From contig JACKOF010000001.1 of NCBI GenBank assembly GCA_024234435.1, positions 1,178,001-1,242,000 on the forward strand: a stretch of DNA of 64,000 nucleotides, given 5' to 3'. The translations under genes were made by a program, and so were the position numbers. Below are positions 34,709 through 44,953 of this stretch, one piece after another. Numbering within the stretch: position 1 is the stretch's first letter; every line of letters begins with the position of its first letter. The DNA comes from Pseudomonadales bacterium. Lineage in GTDB: Bacteria; Pseudomonadota; Gammaproteobacteria; Pseudomonadales; Porticoccaceae. The notes beneath the pieces are model-generated. The model did not search any database. It was not told where the DNA came from and saw only the letters and a program-made list of their open reading frames with translations.

Positions 34709-36313
34709 TTGATTGCTACCGCAAACGTCACCATGCAGTTTGGTGCCAAACCCTTGTTTGAAAACATCTCCGTCAAATTTGGCAATAGCAATCGTTATGG
34801 TTTGATTGGCGCCAACGGCTGTGGCAAATCCACTTTCATGAAAATTCTGGATGGCAGCCTGATACCCACTGCCGGCAATGTCTCCATCTCCCCCAATGAG
34901 CGAGTCGGCAAGCTGAATCAAGACCAGTTCGCCTTTGAACATTATAGTGTTATCGATACCGTCATCATGGGCCACACCGAGCTCTGGCAAGTAAAACAAG
35001 AACGCGAGCGCATTTATGCCATGCCGGAAATGAGTGAAGAAGACGGTATGAAGGTGGCCGATCTTGAAGTACGGTTTGCAGAAATGGATGGTTACAGTGC
35101 CGAGAGTCGAGCCGGAGAAATTCTGCTCGGGGCCGGCATTGATGAAGAATTTCATTTTGGCCTCATGAGCGATGTTGCCCCAGGCTGGAAATTGCGCGTA
35201 CTACTGGCTCAAGCCCTGTTTTCAGACCCCGATATTCTGCTGTTGGATGAACCTACCAACAATCTCGATATCGACACTATTGGCTGGCTTGAAGGCATCT
35301 TAAACCAGCACAAAAGCACGATGGTGATCATTTCCCACGACCGCCACTTTCTGAATGCTGTCTGCACCCATATCGCTGATATTGACTACGGTGAGCTGCG
35401 AGTTTATCCCGGCAACTACGATGATTTCATGACTGCCTCAACCCAGGCACGCGAACTGCAATTTTCTGAAAATGAGAAAAAGAAAACCCAGATAGCAGAG
35501 TTACAACAATTTGTCAGCCGGTTTTCAGCCAACGCCTCCAAGGCCAAGCAGGCGACATCGCGCGCCAGACAGATTGAAAAAATTAAACTTGATGAGATTA
35601 AACCTTCCAGCCGCGTCAGCCCTTATATTCGCTTCAATCAGGAAAAGAAACTTCACCGTCAGGCACTGACCGTTAAAGAACTGGCCCATGGTTTTGACCA
35701 AACCCATCTATTTCAAGGCGGCAACCTGTTACTGGAAGCCGGTGCCCGCCTCGCGGTTATCGGTGAAAACGGCGCAGGAAAATCCACTTTTTTGCGCTGC
35801 CTGATGGGTGAACTGACACCCGCTAGCGGTACTATCAAGTGGGCGGAAAATGCCACACTGGGCTATTGCCCGCAGGACAGTTCCGCTGACTTTGACTCTA
35901 CCTTGAACCTGTTTGACTGGATGAGTCAGTGGCGAAAACCCAGACATGATGACCAGATTGTGCGATCGACACTGGGAAGATTGTTATTCTCAGCTGATGA
36001 TTTTCAAAAGCAGGTCAACGTCTGCTCCGGTGGAGAAAAAAATCGCCTGCTGTTTGGCAAACTAATGATGATGGACAGTAATATTCTGATTATGGATGAA
36101 CCGACAAACCATCTTGATATGGAATCGATTGAGGCACTCAATCTGGCGTTGGAAAATTACCCTGGCACGCTTATTTTTGTCAGCCACGATCGTGAGTTTG
36201 TCTCATCACTGGCCACCCGCATCATTGAAATCAAAAATCACAAGCTGATTGATTTTCAGGGAACCTACGAGGAATACCTCTCCAGCCAGGAACTGAATGC
36301 CAGGCGCGCATGA
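34709..36313 (+). CDS. ybiT: ABC-F family ATPase YbiT
   Basis: 534-residue ABC-F protein; these ATPases act on ribosomes and have no membrane domain. Close to E. coli YbiT through its length: TANVTMQFGAKPLFENISVKFG..NRYGLIGANGCGKSTFMKIL, PEMSEEDGMKVADLEVRFAEMDGYSAESRAG, LLLDEPTNNLDIDTI, and in the second half GENGAGKST, VCSGGEKNR, MDEPTNHLDMESIEALN. The start was placed at TTG 34709, with AGGA eight bases upstream, because it matches the YbiT N-terminus; the frame stays open upstream, but with Pro/Arg-rich sequence unlike the family. Confidence 0.93.
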   Translation: MIATANVTMQFGAKPLFENISVKFGNSNRYGLIGANGCGKSTFMKILDGSLIPTAGNVSISPNERVGKLNQDQFAFEHYSVIDTVIMGHTELWQVKQERERIYAMPEMSEEDGMKVADLEVRFAEMDGYSAESRAGEILLGAGIDEEFHFGLMSDVAPGWKLRVLLAQALFSDPDILLLDEPTNNLDIDTIGWLEGILNQHKSTMVIISHDRHFLNAVCTHIADIDYGELRVYPGNYDDFMTASTQARELQFSENEKKKTQIAELQQFVSRFSANASKAKQATSRARQIEKIKLDEIKPSSRVSPYIRFNQEKKLHRQALTVKELAHGFDQTHLFQGGNLLLEAGARLAVIGENGAGKSTFLRCLMGELTPASGTIKWAENATLGYCPQDSSADFDSTLNLFDWMSQWRKPRHDDQIVRSTLGRLLFSADDFQKQVNVCSGGEKNRLLFGKLMMMDSNILIMDEPTNHLDMESIEALNLALENYPGTLIFVSHDREFVSSLATRIIEIKNHKLIDFQGTYEEYLSSQELNARRA

Positions 36314-36468
36314 TTCAGGCAAACCCACAACCGAAAAGCCCACTTTCCGGTACGCACAGCACGAAATCCATCCGGTCATACTTTCCGTAGCCCTTAACGG
36401 CCAGTTCCTGTAAGCTGCACGGCCTTCAAGCATGATTGACATACCCGCCATTTAATTGAGCACATTCC

Positions 36469-37854
36469 ATGAGTTTTGACACCCTGGGGCTATCCGCCCC
36501 TATTCTGCAAGCAGTAGCCGAACAGGGCTATAAAGATCCTTCGCCGATTCAGGCCAAGGCAATACCCGCTATTCTTGAGGGTAAAGATGTTATGGCGGCC
36601 GCCCAGACCGGCACCGGTAAAACCGCCGGTTTTACGTTGCCATTGCTGGACCGACTCTGCAAAGGTGAGCGCGCGAAGGCAAACCAGGCCCGCGCGCTGG
36701 TGTTGACCCCTACACGTGAACTCGCTGCCCAGGTTGCAGAAGCCGTAGCCACTTACGGCTGTCATCTTCCCCTGCGTTCCACCGTTGTATTTGGCGGTGT
36801 GAAAATCAACCCTCAAATGATGAAGCTGAGAAATGGTGTTGATGTTCTGATCGCAACACCAGGCAGGCTACTTGACCTGTACAACCAGAATGCCGTGAAC
36901 TTCAAGCAACTGGAAATACTGGTACTGGATGAAGCTGACCGCATGCTGGATATGGGCTTTATTCACGATATTCGCCGCATCATTTCACTGCTGCCCAGAC
37001 AACGCCAGAACCTGTTGTTTTCAGCCACATTCTCGGACGAAATTCGCAAGCTGGCCAAGGGGCTGGTGCATAACCCTGTAGAGATTTCTGTCAATCCACC
37101 TAACTCAACTGTTGAAGCAGTCAAACAATGGATTTGCCCGGTAGACAAAAAACAGAAAACACCGCTCCTCATTGAGCTGATTGCAAATAACCGCTGGCAA
37201 CAGGTGCTGGTTTTCTCACGCACAAAACACGGTGCCAACAAGATCGCCCGGCAACTGGAAGATGCCGGTATCAAGGCAGCGGCCATTCACGGTAACAAGA
37301 GCCAGGGCGCACGCACCAAAGCACTTGCCGAGTTCAAAAAGGGGGTGACACAGGTTCTGGTTGCCACCGACATAGCCGCACGCGGTCTGGATATTGACCA
37401 GTTACCCCATGTCGTGAATTACGACCTGCCCAATGTGCCCGAAGATTACGTGCACAGAATTGGGCGTACCGGTCGCGCCGGAGCTACTGGCGAAGCCGTC
37501 TCACTAGTCAGTGCTGACGAATCCAAGCAACTGTCGGATATTGAGCGTTTGATTAAACAGGTACTGCCCAGAGAATTAATTGACGGTTACGAACCTAGCC
37601 ACGATGTGCCAGAATCAAGGCTTGATCACCGGCCAATAAAGCCCAACAAAGCCAAAAAACCCAAACCTGGCCATCGGGATGGCCTGCGCTCGGGCGATAC
37701 CGCACGGGGCCACAAACCTGCAGGTAAAAACAAAAGACATCGAACCGGAGGCAACCAGGGAAACAGTGCCAGCGGGAACAATCGTAGCAGAAACGATCAA
37801 AATCGTGGCAGCACTGGAGGAACCCGGTCAGGCAACAGGTCGGGAAACCGATAG
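36469..37854 (+). CDS. rhlE: DEAD-box RNA helicase RhlE
   Basis: 461-residue ATP-dependent RNA helicase. Motifs: Q-motif region GYKDPSPIQAKAIP, I AAQTGTGKT, Ia PTRELAAQV, II DEADRMLDMGF, III SATF, IV VLVFSRTKHGANKIA, V DIAARGLDI, VI HRIGRTGRAG. A basic, Gly/Asn/Arg-rich tail (about 385-461) fits RNA binding and the RhlE subfamily. Single gene downstream of ybiT (155 nt apart). Confidence 0.95.
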   Translation: MSFDTLGLSAPILQAVAEQGYKDPSPIQAKAIPAILEGKDVMAAAQTGTGKTAGFTLPLLDRLCKGERAKANQARALVLTPTRELAAQVAEAVATYGCHLPLRSTVVFGGVKINPQMMKLRNGVDVLIATPGRLLDLYNQNAVNFKQLEILVLDEADRMLDMGFIHDIRRIISLLPRQRQNLLFSATFSDEIRKLAKGLVHNPVEISVNPPNSTVEAVKQWICPVDKKQKTPLLIELIANNRWQQVLVFSRTKHGANKIARQLEDAGIKAAAIHGNKSQGARTKALAEFKKGVTQVLVATDIAARGLDIDQLPHVVNYDLPNVPEDYVHRIGRTGRAGATGEAVSLVSADESKQLSDIERLIKQVLPRELIDGYEPSHDVPESRLDHRPIKPNKAKKPKPGHRDGLRSGDTARGHKPAGKNKRHRTGGNQGNSASGNNRSRNDQNRGSTGGTRSGNRSGNR

Positions 37855-37908
37855 CACTATGGCAAGGTAGAATACCCCTATCCAGTAAATGCGCGACAGG
37901 AATACGCC

Positions 37909-38760
37909 ATGAAACAATGGCTTATCACGCCACAACAGCTTTCCGGTCTTGAAAAAGGCAAGGTCGTTATTTTTGACTGCCGTTTTTCACTGGCAGACCA
38001 CACCCTCGGCAAACAACAGTTTGGTGACAACCACGTTCCAGGTGCTTTTCATCTGGACATGGAGCTGGATCTGTCTGCTGCCATCAAATCACAACACGGC
38101 GGCCGCCATCCTCTGCCCGACCCCTCAGTTTTTCAACAGCGTATGCGTCAGCACGGCGTCAACACGGATACTCTTGTGGTCGCCTATGACAACAATCGAC
38201 TCGCGGGCGCAGCACGACTTTGGTGGTTATTGCGTTATTTTGGCCACTCAAACGTCATGATTCTGGATGGCGGTTTATCTGGCTGGCAAGCGGCGGGATT
38301 TTCAACATCAACCCTGGTTAAACCGCCAAAGGTAACCGGTAATTTCAAGGCAAGACCAGGGCAGCTACCCGTTGTTGACCGGCGATGGGTCAGCCAACAC
38401 CTTAACGATCCGGCAGTCAAACTGATTGATGCGCGAGAAGCCATCCGCTACCGTGGAGAAGCAGAACCGATCGATTTGTGTGCCGGACATATTCCCGGAG
38501 CATTCAATGCACCCTGGCAACGGGTGACCGAAGAAAACGGTACCGTCAAACCGGCTTTGTGCCAGCAGCAAATCTGGCAGCAATTGCCCAGTGCAGAACG
38601 CTATGTGGTTTACTGCGGGTCAGGTGTAACGGCCTGTGTAAATCTGCTGTCGATGGCGCTTGCCGGGGTTGAAAACAGCTGCCTTTACGACGGCGGCTGG
38701 AGCGACTGGTCCAGCTATCCGGAAAATCCGGTAGCTATTGGCGATAGCGAAGAACATTAA
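37909..38760 (+). CDS. sseA: 3-mercaptopyruvate sulfurtransferase-type rhodanese
   Basis: 283-residue tandem-rhodanese protein. Inactive N-terminal domain (VIFDCRFSLADHTLGKQQFGDNHVPGAFHLDMELDLS) and catalytic C-terminal domain with the active-site loop CGSGVTAC, the form typical of mercaptopyruvate sulfurtransferases (SseA) instead of CRKGVT of thiosulfate enzymes. It transfers sulfur to thiols or cyanide. ACAGGAAT precedes the ATG. It lies 54 nt after rhlE. Confidence 0.87.
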   Translation: MKQWLITPQQLSGLEKGKVVIFDCRFSLADHTLGKQQFGDNHVPGAFHLDMELDLSAAIKSQHGGRHPLPDPSVFQQRMRQHGVNTDTLVVAYDNNRLAGAARLWWLLRYFGHSNVMILDGGLSGWQAAGFSTSTLVKPPKVTGNFKARPGQLPVVDRRWVSQHLNDPAVKLIDAREAIRYRGEAEPIDLCAGHIPGAFNAPWQRVTEENGTVKPALCQQQIWQQLPSAERYVVYCGSGVTACVNLLSMALAGVENSCLYDGGWSDWSSYPENPVAIGDSEEH

Positions 38761-38877
38761 TCAGAGTCTGTTAACACGCATTGAATTATCACGACATGGG
38801 ATCATTCTTGTCTCCAGTGATGCGGAAAAATGCGATTTAGCCATCCCAGATAAGCGATTGACCGTAAAAATGGCCAT

Positions 38878-39528
38878 TCAATGGGCCTTGGCAGGCCCGG
38901 AAAAACAAACACCGGTACCTCCCAGACCACAATAACCACCGGGGTTTTTGGCCAGATACTGCTGGTGGTAGTCTTCGGCATAGTAAAACTCTCGAACCGG
39001 CGCTATCTCGGTGGTAATTTTGGGGTAACGGGATTTATCCAGTTGCTGCTGGTAATGACGCCTGCTCTGTTCTGCGGTGAACAGTTGTTGCTCTCCATAG
39101 CAATAAATCGCCGAGCGGTACTGTGTACCAACATCATTACCTTGGCGCATGCCCTGTGTCGGATCGTGGGATTCCCAGAATACTTCCAGAAGCTTTCCGT
39201 AACTGATGGATTCGGGATCAAAAGCCACCCGTACCACTTCTGTATGCCCGGTCTGCCCACTGCACACCTCTTCATAGGTGGGGTTTGGGGTAAATCCACC
39301 GGCGTAGCCAACAGCCGTAGAATACACACCTTTTTGCTGCCAGAAGCGCCTTTCGGCTCCCCAGAAACACCCCAGAGCAAAAATAGCCTGATTCATTCCC
39401 TCAGGAAATGGCGGCAGCAACAGATGCCCGTTAACAAAGTGCCGATTGGTAATCGCTACAGGCTCAACCCGCCCCGGCAGCGCTTGGTCCGCCTTTACCA
39501 TTTCAGTTTTTTTCGATAAGCCAAACAT
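38878..39528 (-). CDS. msrA: Peptide-methionine (S)-S-oxide reductase MsrA
   Basis: 216-residue repair enzyme. The catalytic motif GCFWGAERRFW (about 53-63) is complete, with YAGGFTPNPTYEEVCSGQTGHTEVV and the conserved SHDPTQ...RQGNDVGTQYRSAIY. Resolving cysteines are available in the C-terminal YCGLGGTGVCFSG. GGAGA lies nine bases before the ATG. The 45 nt between it and tgpA hold no obvious terminator. Confidence 0.95.
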   Translation of the reverse strand: MFGLSKKTEMVKADQALPGRVEPVAITNRHFVNGHLLLPPFPEGMNQAIFALGCFWGAERRFWQQKGVYSTAVGYAGGFTPNPTYEEVCSGQTGHTEVVRVAFDPESISYGKLLEVFWESHDPTQGMRQGNDVGTQYRSAIYCYGEQQLFTAEQSRRHYQQQLDKSRYPKITTEIAPVREFYYAEDYHQQYLAKNPGGYCGLGGTGVCFSGPAKAH

Positions 39529-39573
39529 CGTGTTCTCCGTTACTGTTTTGAACCAGTCTTCACAAAAGATAGC

Positions 39574-41592
39574 TCAAGCCCCGGTTTTACTCGCTTTAAA
39601 TTGCTTTACCGCGCGCCTGAGTTCCGTCAGTCTGGTGAGGCTCTCACCGCCATAGCGCATTCGCTGATAACGCCTGTTAATTGCAGTCACCTGTCTTGCA
39701 ATATCCGGCCTGCTGGCGGCGACTCTTTCAGCATAAGCTTGAGGTCCTTCACCCGTTTTTCGGGGATATCCCGCCTTTTCCAACTGGCGGCATACACGTA
39801 AAAAAAGTTGATCCAGCTCGTCGTGCCGACTGGCAACAGACTGCCGCAGGTACAACCATGACAGTGCTCCGATGATCGCACCACCCACGCATAATAACCA
39901 CAGAGCAATACGTACCGGACTTGTATCCCCAAACCAGTTCTTGAGAATATTATCCTGCTCTTTATCGTAACCCAGTACCCAGCGTGCCCATGCGTAGTTC
40001 ATTGACTCCAGTCGAAGGCGCACGTTGTTCAGCCAGTTGATATGCCGAAATCTCACCAGTGACAGCGGCGAGTCTGCAAGAAATTCCTGCTCTTCTCCCA
40101 GAATATCGGCAAGGCTGCCTTCAATCCTCTCCGGTGCCACCGCTGCGGTGGGGTCAACTCTTATCCAGCCCTCACCTTCGATCCAGACTTCTGCCCAGGC
40201 ATGGGCATCATATTGCCTGACCAGCAGGTAACCATCAGGGTGCACCTCACCTCCCTGATAGCCCACAACCACACGGGCAGGTACGCTGGCGGCTCGCATG
40301 AAAAAAACAAAACTGCTGGCAAAATGTTCACAAAAGCCCCGTTTCGATGCAAACAAAAATTCATCAACGCTGTGCTTGCCCAACGGGGGTGGCTCGAGGG
40401 TGTAAACAAACTGCTCATTATATAAGCCCAGCACCCGGCGTATTAACGTATGCTCGTCAAGGTTTTCGCTGCGCCACTGCCGTGCCAGTGCAACTGTTTG
40501 CGGATTAAAGCCTTCAGGAATGTTCAGCTCGACGGCACGCCGCCAGCGAGTCAGACTGTCGGGTGATAGCCGGTAATCCAGCCAACTCTGTACACGATAT
40601 CGGGTTTTTGCCGCCAGTGGCCGACGGGCAATGAGCCGGAAATCCCTTGTCAAGGCTACATCACGACTCTTTGGTTGTGGTGTTGACAGCGCAAACAGCC
40701 AGGCCTGCTGAGTAGGCTCAATAATAACCTCATAATCGACCCTGTTGCTGCGGCGCTCTACCAGTTTGTTCCAGTCAGGCACAGGTTCTCCGTGCCACCA
40801 CAACAGAGACTCTCGCCCATAACCCTGTGCTCCCGCGCCACTCCATTGACGACCATCAAAATTCGAGAGAATCAGCCCACGCCAGTAGAGCTGGTGCCGG
40901 GGAGGTACTTCACCCTCAAAACTGACCCGAAATGCCAGCTTTGCAGATCTGGCCAGCTTGCTGAAGTCCCCGGGAGACACCGTTTCTGACATGCCTGTTT
41001 TTGCACTGTGGTTGTTCTGAGGAACCGACCACAATGCACCAATCCTCGGCATAACCAGAAACATCAGTACCATAAGTGGAACAGCCTGTAGCAATAATAT
41101 TGATGCACTTCGCAACGGACGCCAGAGACGGTATTCAACTCCCTGCCCGTGCAAACCGATAAGTGCTGCTGTAGAAAGCAGCAGGCATATAGCCATAAAC
41201 AATGCCGATCGGATCGACTGATCAAAAAGAGCCAGCAACAATGACAGAAAAAATGCCATAAAAACAACCAGGTAGCTGTCCCGCTTACTGTTCATTTCCA
41301 GTAGCTTCAGGGCAAAAGTGGATGCCAGCAGCGCCACCATAGGCTCCAGTCCGGTTGGTTTGCCATACTCTACCAATAAACCCATGACGCAGAGAGCCAT
41401 CAACAGGAATCGCATTAATCGGCCTGGAGGCGACCACGCTCCCCGGTAGAGCTGAATGCGCCACACCACCACGACTACCCCGGCAGCGTTTATCCAGGGG
41501 GGTAAATGATCGAAATGCATTGCTGTGATAACGCAAAATGCAACGACCAACCAGAATAACCCTGCCCGGTTTAGCTGCCAATGAGCTGTCAT
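39574..41592 (-). CDS. tgpA: Transglutaminase-like membrane protein TgpA (DUF3488)
   Basis: 672 residues: about six N-terminal helices (1 to about 190, DUF3488), a periplasmic transglutaminase-like domain with the Cys-His-Asp triad visible in RGFCEHFASSFVFFMR, YDAHAWAEVW and RVDPTAAVAPERI, a further helix (VRIALWLLCVGGAIIGALSWLYL) and a cytoplasmic DUF4129-like tail. In Pseudomonas the homologue is essential, and moxR-DUF58-tgpA is a fixed operon, as here. The ATG at 41590-41592 overlaps the DUF58 stop (ATGA); a GTG one codon upstream is the alternative. Confidence 0.9.
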   Translation of the reverse strand: MTAHWQLNRAGLFWLVVAFCVITAMHFDHLPPWINAAGVVVVVWRIQLYRGAWSPPGRLMRFLLMALCVMGLLVEYGKPTGLEPMVALLASTFALKLLEMNSKRDSYLVVFMAFFLSLLLALFDQSIRSALFMAICLLLSTAALIGLHGQGVEYRLWRPLRSASILLLQAVPLMVLMFLVMPRIGALWSVPQNNHSAKTGMSETVSPGDFSKLARSAKLAFRVSFEGEVPPRHQLYWRGLILSNFDGRQWSGAGAQGYGRESLLWWHGEPVPDWNKLVERRSNRVDYEVIIEPTQQAWLFALSTPQPKSRDVALTRDFRLIARRPLAAKTRYRVQSWLDYRLSPDSLTRWRRAVELNIPEGFNPQTVALARQWRSENLDEHTLIRRVLGLYNEQFVYTLEPPPLGKHSVDEFLFASKRGFCEHFASSFVFFMRAASVPARVVVGYQGGEVHPDGYLLVRQYDAHAWAEVWIEGEGWIRVDPTAAVAPERIEGSLADILGEEQEFLADSPLSLVRFRHINWLNNVRLRLESMNYAWARWVLGYDKEQDNILKNWFGDTSPVRIALWLLCVGGAIIGALSWLYLRQSVASRHDELDQLFLRVCRQLEKAGYPRKTGEGPQAYAERVAASRPDIARQVTAINRRYQRMRYGGESLTRLTELRRAVKQFKASKTGA

Positions 41593-42614
41593 CACTGACG
41601 CCCTTGCAGGGCATTTTGGCCCTGACCTTCGCGATCATGCGACAGTTCAAACAATGCAAGACTGCGTAAAACCTGCTGGCGATGTGTTTCCCCACAAGCG
41701 GGGGCAATCTCCAATCCTGGCAGCCTCAGTCCATAACATATATCTGTCTGGTTGCTGTTTTCTATGCGCAAAACCTGGCCACAAAGACGGGATAACCTCG
41801 ATTCTCTGTCACAACCGGAAAATGACTCCCAATCCAGCCACAGCTCCTCACTCTGGAAATCAGCATAATACTTGATATGCATACCCTGCCCTCGGGCAAA
41901 CTGCTTCCAGGCAACCCGCTTCAAAGAGTCTCCCGGCTGATAATTATTCAGACCGACAAAATCTTCGCTGCCTTCATCAGTACAGATTTGATCGCCACCG
42001 GCACCGGATATCAATGTTTGAATCGGGTTGCCACTTACTGGACGTGGGTAGGTCAGACAACGACCATTCAGATCCAGACGGCTCCAGACCCGCAATAAAC
42101 CCAAAGGGTAAACACTTTCAATTGTCAGCCAGCCGGGGGCAAACCAGCCTCGATGGGTGGTTGCCACAGGGATCTTAACGGATAGGCTCTCCAACCCATG
42201 CAGGGATACCGCAACAGCCTCATCCTCACTGAAATACAATCGAAGTGCCGTGCGTTCACGCCTGACAGGTTGGCTAATGGCAACTTCTATCAGGGCGATT
42301 TCACCCGCAAACACAGGCGCTGCATGAATATAGCGAATACTGACACCAGACAGATTGGCATAGGTAGCCAGGATGCCGACGATAAACAGTGCTGTCAGTA
42401 GACAGGTAAACCCGAACACCACATTATTTTCATAATTGGTCGCTACCAGCCAACTCAAAAGTAACAGCCCCAGCCAGACAAACCCTGCACGGGTGGGGAA
42501 AATAAACAAACGTCGGCTGGAAAGCTGTATGAGGTTAGCCGGAGGCAATCGTTTCTTAAACCAGCGATCAAGCCTTGATCTGAACAATGTACCCATTCGC
42601 TGCGCCATTTCCAT
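41592..42614 (-). CDS. DUF58-domain protein
   Basis: About 340 residues with two N-terminal transmembrane helices (GFVWLGLLLLSWLVATNY; VFGFTCLLTALFIVGILATY), a beta-rich region, and the DUF58 block GSEDFVGLNNYQPGDSLKRVAWKQFARGQGMHIKYYADFQSEELWLDWESF. It works with the MoxR ATPase upstream and TgpA downstream. The start is uncertain: ATG at 42612-42614 or the next ATG six bases later are preferred over the TTG at 42621-42623; none has a strong ribosome site. Confidence 0.85.
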   Translation of the reverse strand: MEMAQRMGTLFRSRLDRWFKKRLPPANLIQLSSRRLFIFPTRAGFVWLGLLLLSWLVATNYENNVVFGFTCLLTALFIVGILATYANLSGVSIRYIHAAPVFAGEIALIEVAISQPVRRERTALRLYFSEDEAVAVSLHGLESLSVKIPVATTHRGWFAPGWLTIESVYPLGLLRVWSRLDLNGRCLTYPRPVSGNPIQTLISGAGGDQICTDEGSEDFVGLNNYQPGDSLKRVAWKQFARGQGMHIKYYADFQSEELWLDWESFSGCDRESRLSRLCGQVLRIENSNQTDICYGLRLPGLEIAPACGETHRQQVLRSLALFELSHDREGQGQNALQGRQ

Positions 42615-42731
42615 TTCGCTCAATCTGTATGGGAGTAGATACTGATCAATACCTTACAGCGACCCCGTGCCAACCCGAAGATCCAAACCCGGCGTAACAT
42701 GCCTGGACCCTTGTTGTTTTTCGCCTTGGCG

Positions 42732-43649
42732 CTAAAGAATATCAACACTGCCAAGCACCTGCTCGGCCAGGGCAACATCGGAGTGCTCGGCAAGCTCGGC
42801 TTTTACTCGCAGGCGATGCCCTGCCACAGCCGGAAAAACAGCCTGAATATCTTCGGGAATGGTGTAGCCCCGGCCATGAATCAGTGCCCAGGCTCTGGCG
42901 CCTTGCAACACAGCCAGGGCGCCTCGCGGTGACAGGCCATGGTGGAAAACCGGTGCTTCACGTGTATGTTGAATTAGCCTTTGCAGGTAATCGATCAGGG
43001 CTTCAGAAGCCTTGATGGTGTCCACCTTGTTCTGAATGGCTGTTAATTGCTCGGGCGATATAAGGGGTTTCAGTTGCTGGAGCAGTTTTCGGGGATCAGT
43101 ACCTGACAGTATTTGCCTCTCCGAAGCAGGATCAGGGTAACCCAGCTCAATGCGCATTAAAAACCGGTCGAGCTGGGACTCCGGCAAAGGGAAGGTTCCT
43201 GCCTGATTGACAGGGTTCTGGGTCGCTATAACAAAAAATGGCTGAGGCAGTGGTCGGGTTTCACCATCTACGGTGACCTGTCCTTCTGCCATAGCCTCCA
43301 GCAAAGCACTCTGGGTTTTCGGTGTGGTGCGATTAATCTCATCAGCCAGCAATAATTGACTGAAAACCGGCCCGGGGTGAAACTCGAATTCGCTTTTGTC
43401 CCTGTTGAATACAGAAACGCCGATAACATCGGCCGGCAACAGATCGCTGGTAAACTGTATACGCTGGTAAGACAGTCCAAGAACACTGGCCAGACCATGA
43501 GCCAGCGTGGTTTTACCCATCCCGGGCAAGTCCTCAATCAATAAGTGGCCCCGGGCAAAGAGACAGGCCAGTGACAATTTGACTTGCTGCTCTTTGCCAA
43601 TCAGTACCTGACTGACATGACCAATGATAGTCTCGATCACTTTTTGCAT
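42732..43649 (-). CDS. MoxR-family AAA+ ATPase
   Basis: 305 residues: Walker A GMGKTTLAHGLA in LIEDLPGMGKTT (about 36-47), Walker B LLLADEINRTTPKTQSALLEAMAEGQVTVDG, sensor motif ATQNPVNQAGTFPLPESQLDRFLMRIELGYP and the C-terminal lid (HHGLSPRGALAVLQGARAWALIHGRGYTIPEDIQAVFPAVAGHRLRV). Classic MRP-subfamily MoxR, first gene of the moxR-DUF58-tgpA operon and distinct from the CoxD-like paralogue at 11.4-12.2 kb. Confidence 0.95.
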   Translation of the reverse strand: MQKVIETIIGHVSQVLIGKEQQVKLSLACLFARGHLLIEDLPGMGKTTLAHGLASVLGLSYQRIQFTSDLLPADVIGVSVFNRDKSEFEFHPGPVFSQLLLADEINRTTPKTQSALLEAMAEGQVTVDGETRPLPQPFFVIATQNPVNQAGTFPLPESQLDRFLMRIELGYPDPASERQILSGTDPRKLLQQLKPLISPEQLTAIQNKVDTIKASEALIDYLQRLIQHTREAPVFHHGLSPRGALAVLQGARAWALIHGRGYTIPEDIQAVFPAVAGHRLRVKAELAEHSDVALAEQVLGSVDIL

Positions 43650-43723
43650 GGCATGTCCTTATCTCGAACGGGTCGCCCGTTGGCATCCGGATAACTGTAC
43701 GCTATCAACGTCAAACTGATGTG

Positions 43724-44914
43724 CTACAGCTTCGCAAAACTCCGTGCAAGATCAGCCTTGAGATCGTCGATGTGCTCGAGGCCAACCGCAATGCGAATAA
43801 GGTTTTCGGCAATTCCGGCTTCGGCCTTTTGTTCTGTCGAAAGTCTGCCGTGGGTAGTGGTTGCGGGATGAACAATTGTCGTCTTGGCATCACCAAGATT
43901 CGCTGTCAGTGACAACAAATGTGTATTGTCGATCACTTTCCAGGCTTCTGTCCGACCTCCTTTCACCTGAAATGACAACACCCCACCAAACCCTTTTTGC
44001 TGGCGGCAGGCAAGTTCGTGGCCCGGATGATCTTCCAGGCCAGCATAAAAAACCTTTTCCACGCAAGGCTGTTGCTGAAGCCATTGCGCCAGCACCAGTG
44101 CATTACCAGAATGCGCTTCCATACGCAGGCGCAGGGTTTCAAGTCCTTTCAGAAAGACCCAGGCATTAAAAGGACTCATGGTTGGCCCGCAGGTACGGAT
44201 GAAACCCAGCACCTCCTGCATATGCTCGCCCCTTCCAATCGCGACACCACCAAGGCAACGGCCCTGCCCGTCGAGATATTTGGTCGCAGAATGTACGACT
44301 ATATCCGCTCCCAGAGATAGCGGCTGCTGCAGAGCCGGGGTGCAGAAACAGTTGTCTACCACCAACAATGCCTCATTGTCATGCGCAAGATCTGCCAGGG
44401 CTGGAATATCCGCGACATCACACAGTGGGTTGGAAGGCGTTTCCAGAAACAGCAACCGGGTTTCGGGCGTGATGGCTGCTCGCCATGATTCAAGGTCAGT
44501 CAACGTGACAAATGTTGTCTCAACACCAAATTTTCTCAGAACCTTGTCAAAAAGATTGGTGGTAGTACCAAATACACTGCGCGAGCACACCACATGGTCA
44601 CCGCTTTTCAACAGCGCCATACAGGTACTCAGAATAGCCGCCATGCCGGATGAGGTGGCGACGGCCTGCTCACCGCCTTCCAGTGCGGCAATGCGTGTTT
44701 CAAATGCCGCCACAGTCGGGTTGGTATAGCGGGAATAGACATTGCCCGGCTGATCACCAGCAAATATGGCTGCCGCATCAGCAGCACTGTCAAACACGTA
44801 ACTGGATGTCAGAAATACAGGTTCACTGTGTTCACTGTGCTGTGTTCGCACATGACCTGTGCGAATTGCCAGCGTATCCAGATGTAAGTTGTCAGGTTCG
44901 TTGTTCTCACTCAC
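43724..44914 (-). CDS. metZ: O-succinylhomoserine sulfhydrylase MetZ
   Basis: PLP enzyme making homocysteine directly from O-succinylhomoserine and sulfide. 396 residues of the Cys/Met-metabolism fold: YSRYTNPTVAAFE, SSGMAAIL, ETPSNPL, DNCFCTP, and the PLP lysine in SATKYLDGQGRCLGG. The GTG at 44912-44914 was preferred because GGGAG lies eleven bases before it and only two before the alternative TTG at 44921-44923. It directly follows purF (39 nt), the same order as in Pseudomonas, where direct sulfhydrylation is the main route. Confidence 0.92.
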   Translation of the reverse strand: MSENNEPDNLHLDTLAIRTGHVRTQHSEHSEPVFLTSSYVFDSAADAAAIFAGDQPGNVYSRYTNPTVAAFETRIAALEGGEQAVATSSGMAAILSTCMALLKSGDHVVCSRSVFGTTTNLFDKVLRKFGVETTFVTLTDLESWRAAITPETRLLFLETPSNPLCDVADIPALADLAHDNEALLVVDNCFCTPALQQPLSLGADIVVHSATKYLDGQGRCLGGVAIGRGEHMQEVLGFIRTCGPTMSPFNAWVFLKGLETLRLRMEAHSGNALVLAQWLQQQPCVEKVFYAGLEDHPGHELACRQQKGFGGVLSFQVKGGRTEAWKVIDNTHLLSLTANLGDAKTTIVHPATTTHGRLSTEQKAEAGIAENLIRIAVGLEHIDDLKADLARSFAKL

Positions 44915-44953
44915 CTTTTTCAAGGCTCCCTGTTACTATTCGTTAGTGTGCGT

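Noticed and set aside
38738..38935. 65-codon plus-strand frame between the sulfurtransferase and msrA
   Set aside because: It overlaps the ends of both real genes, has no ribosome site and no recognisable domain.
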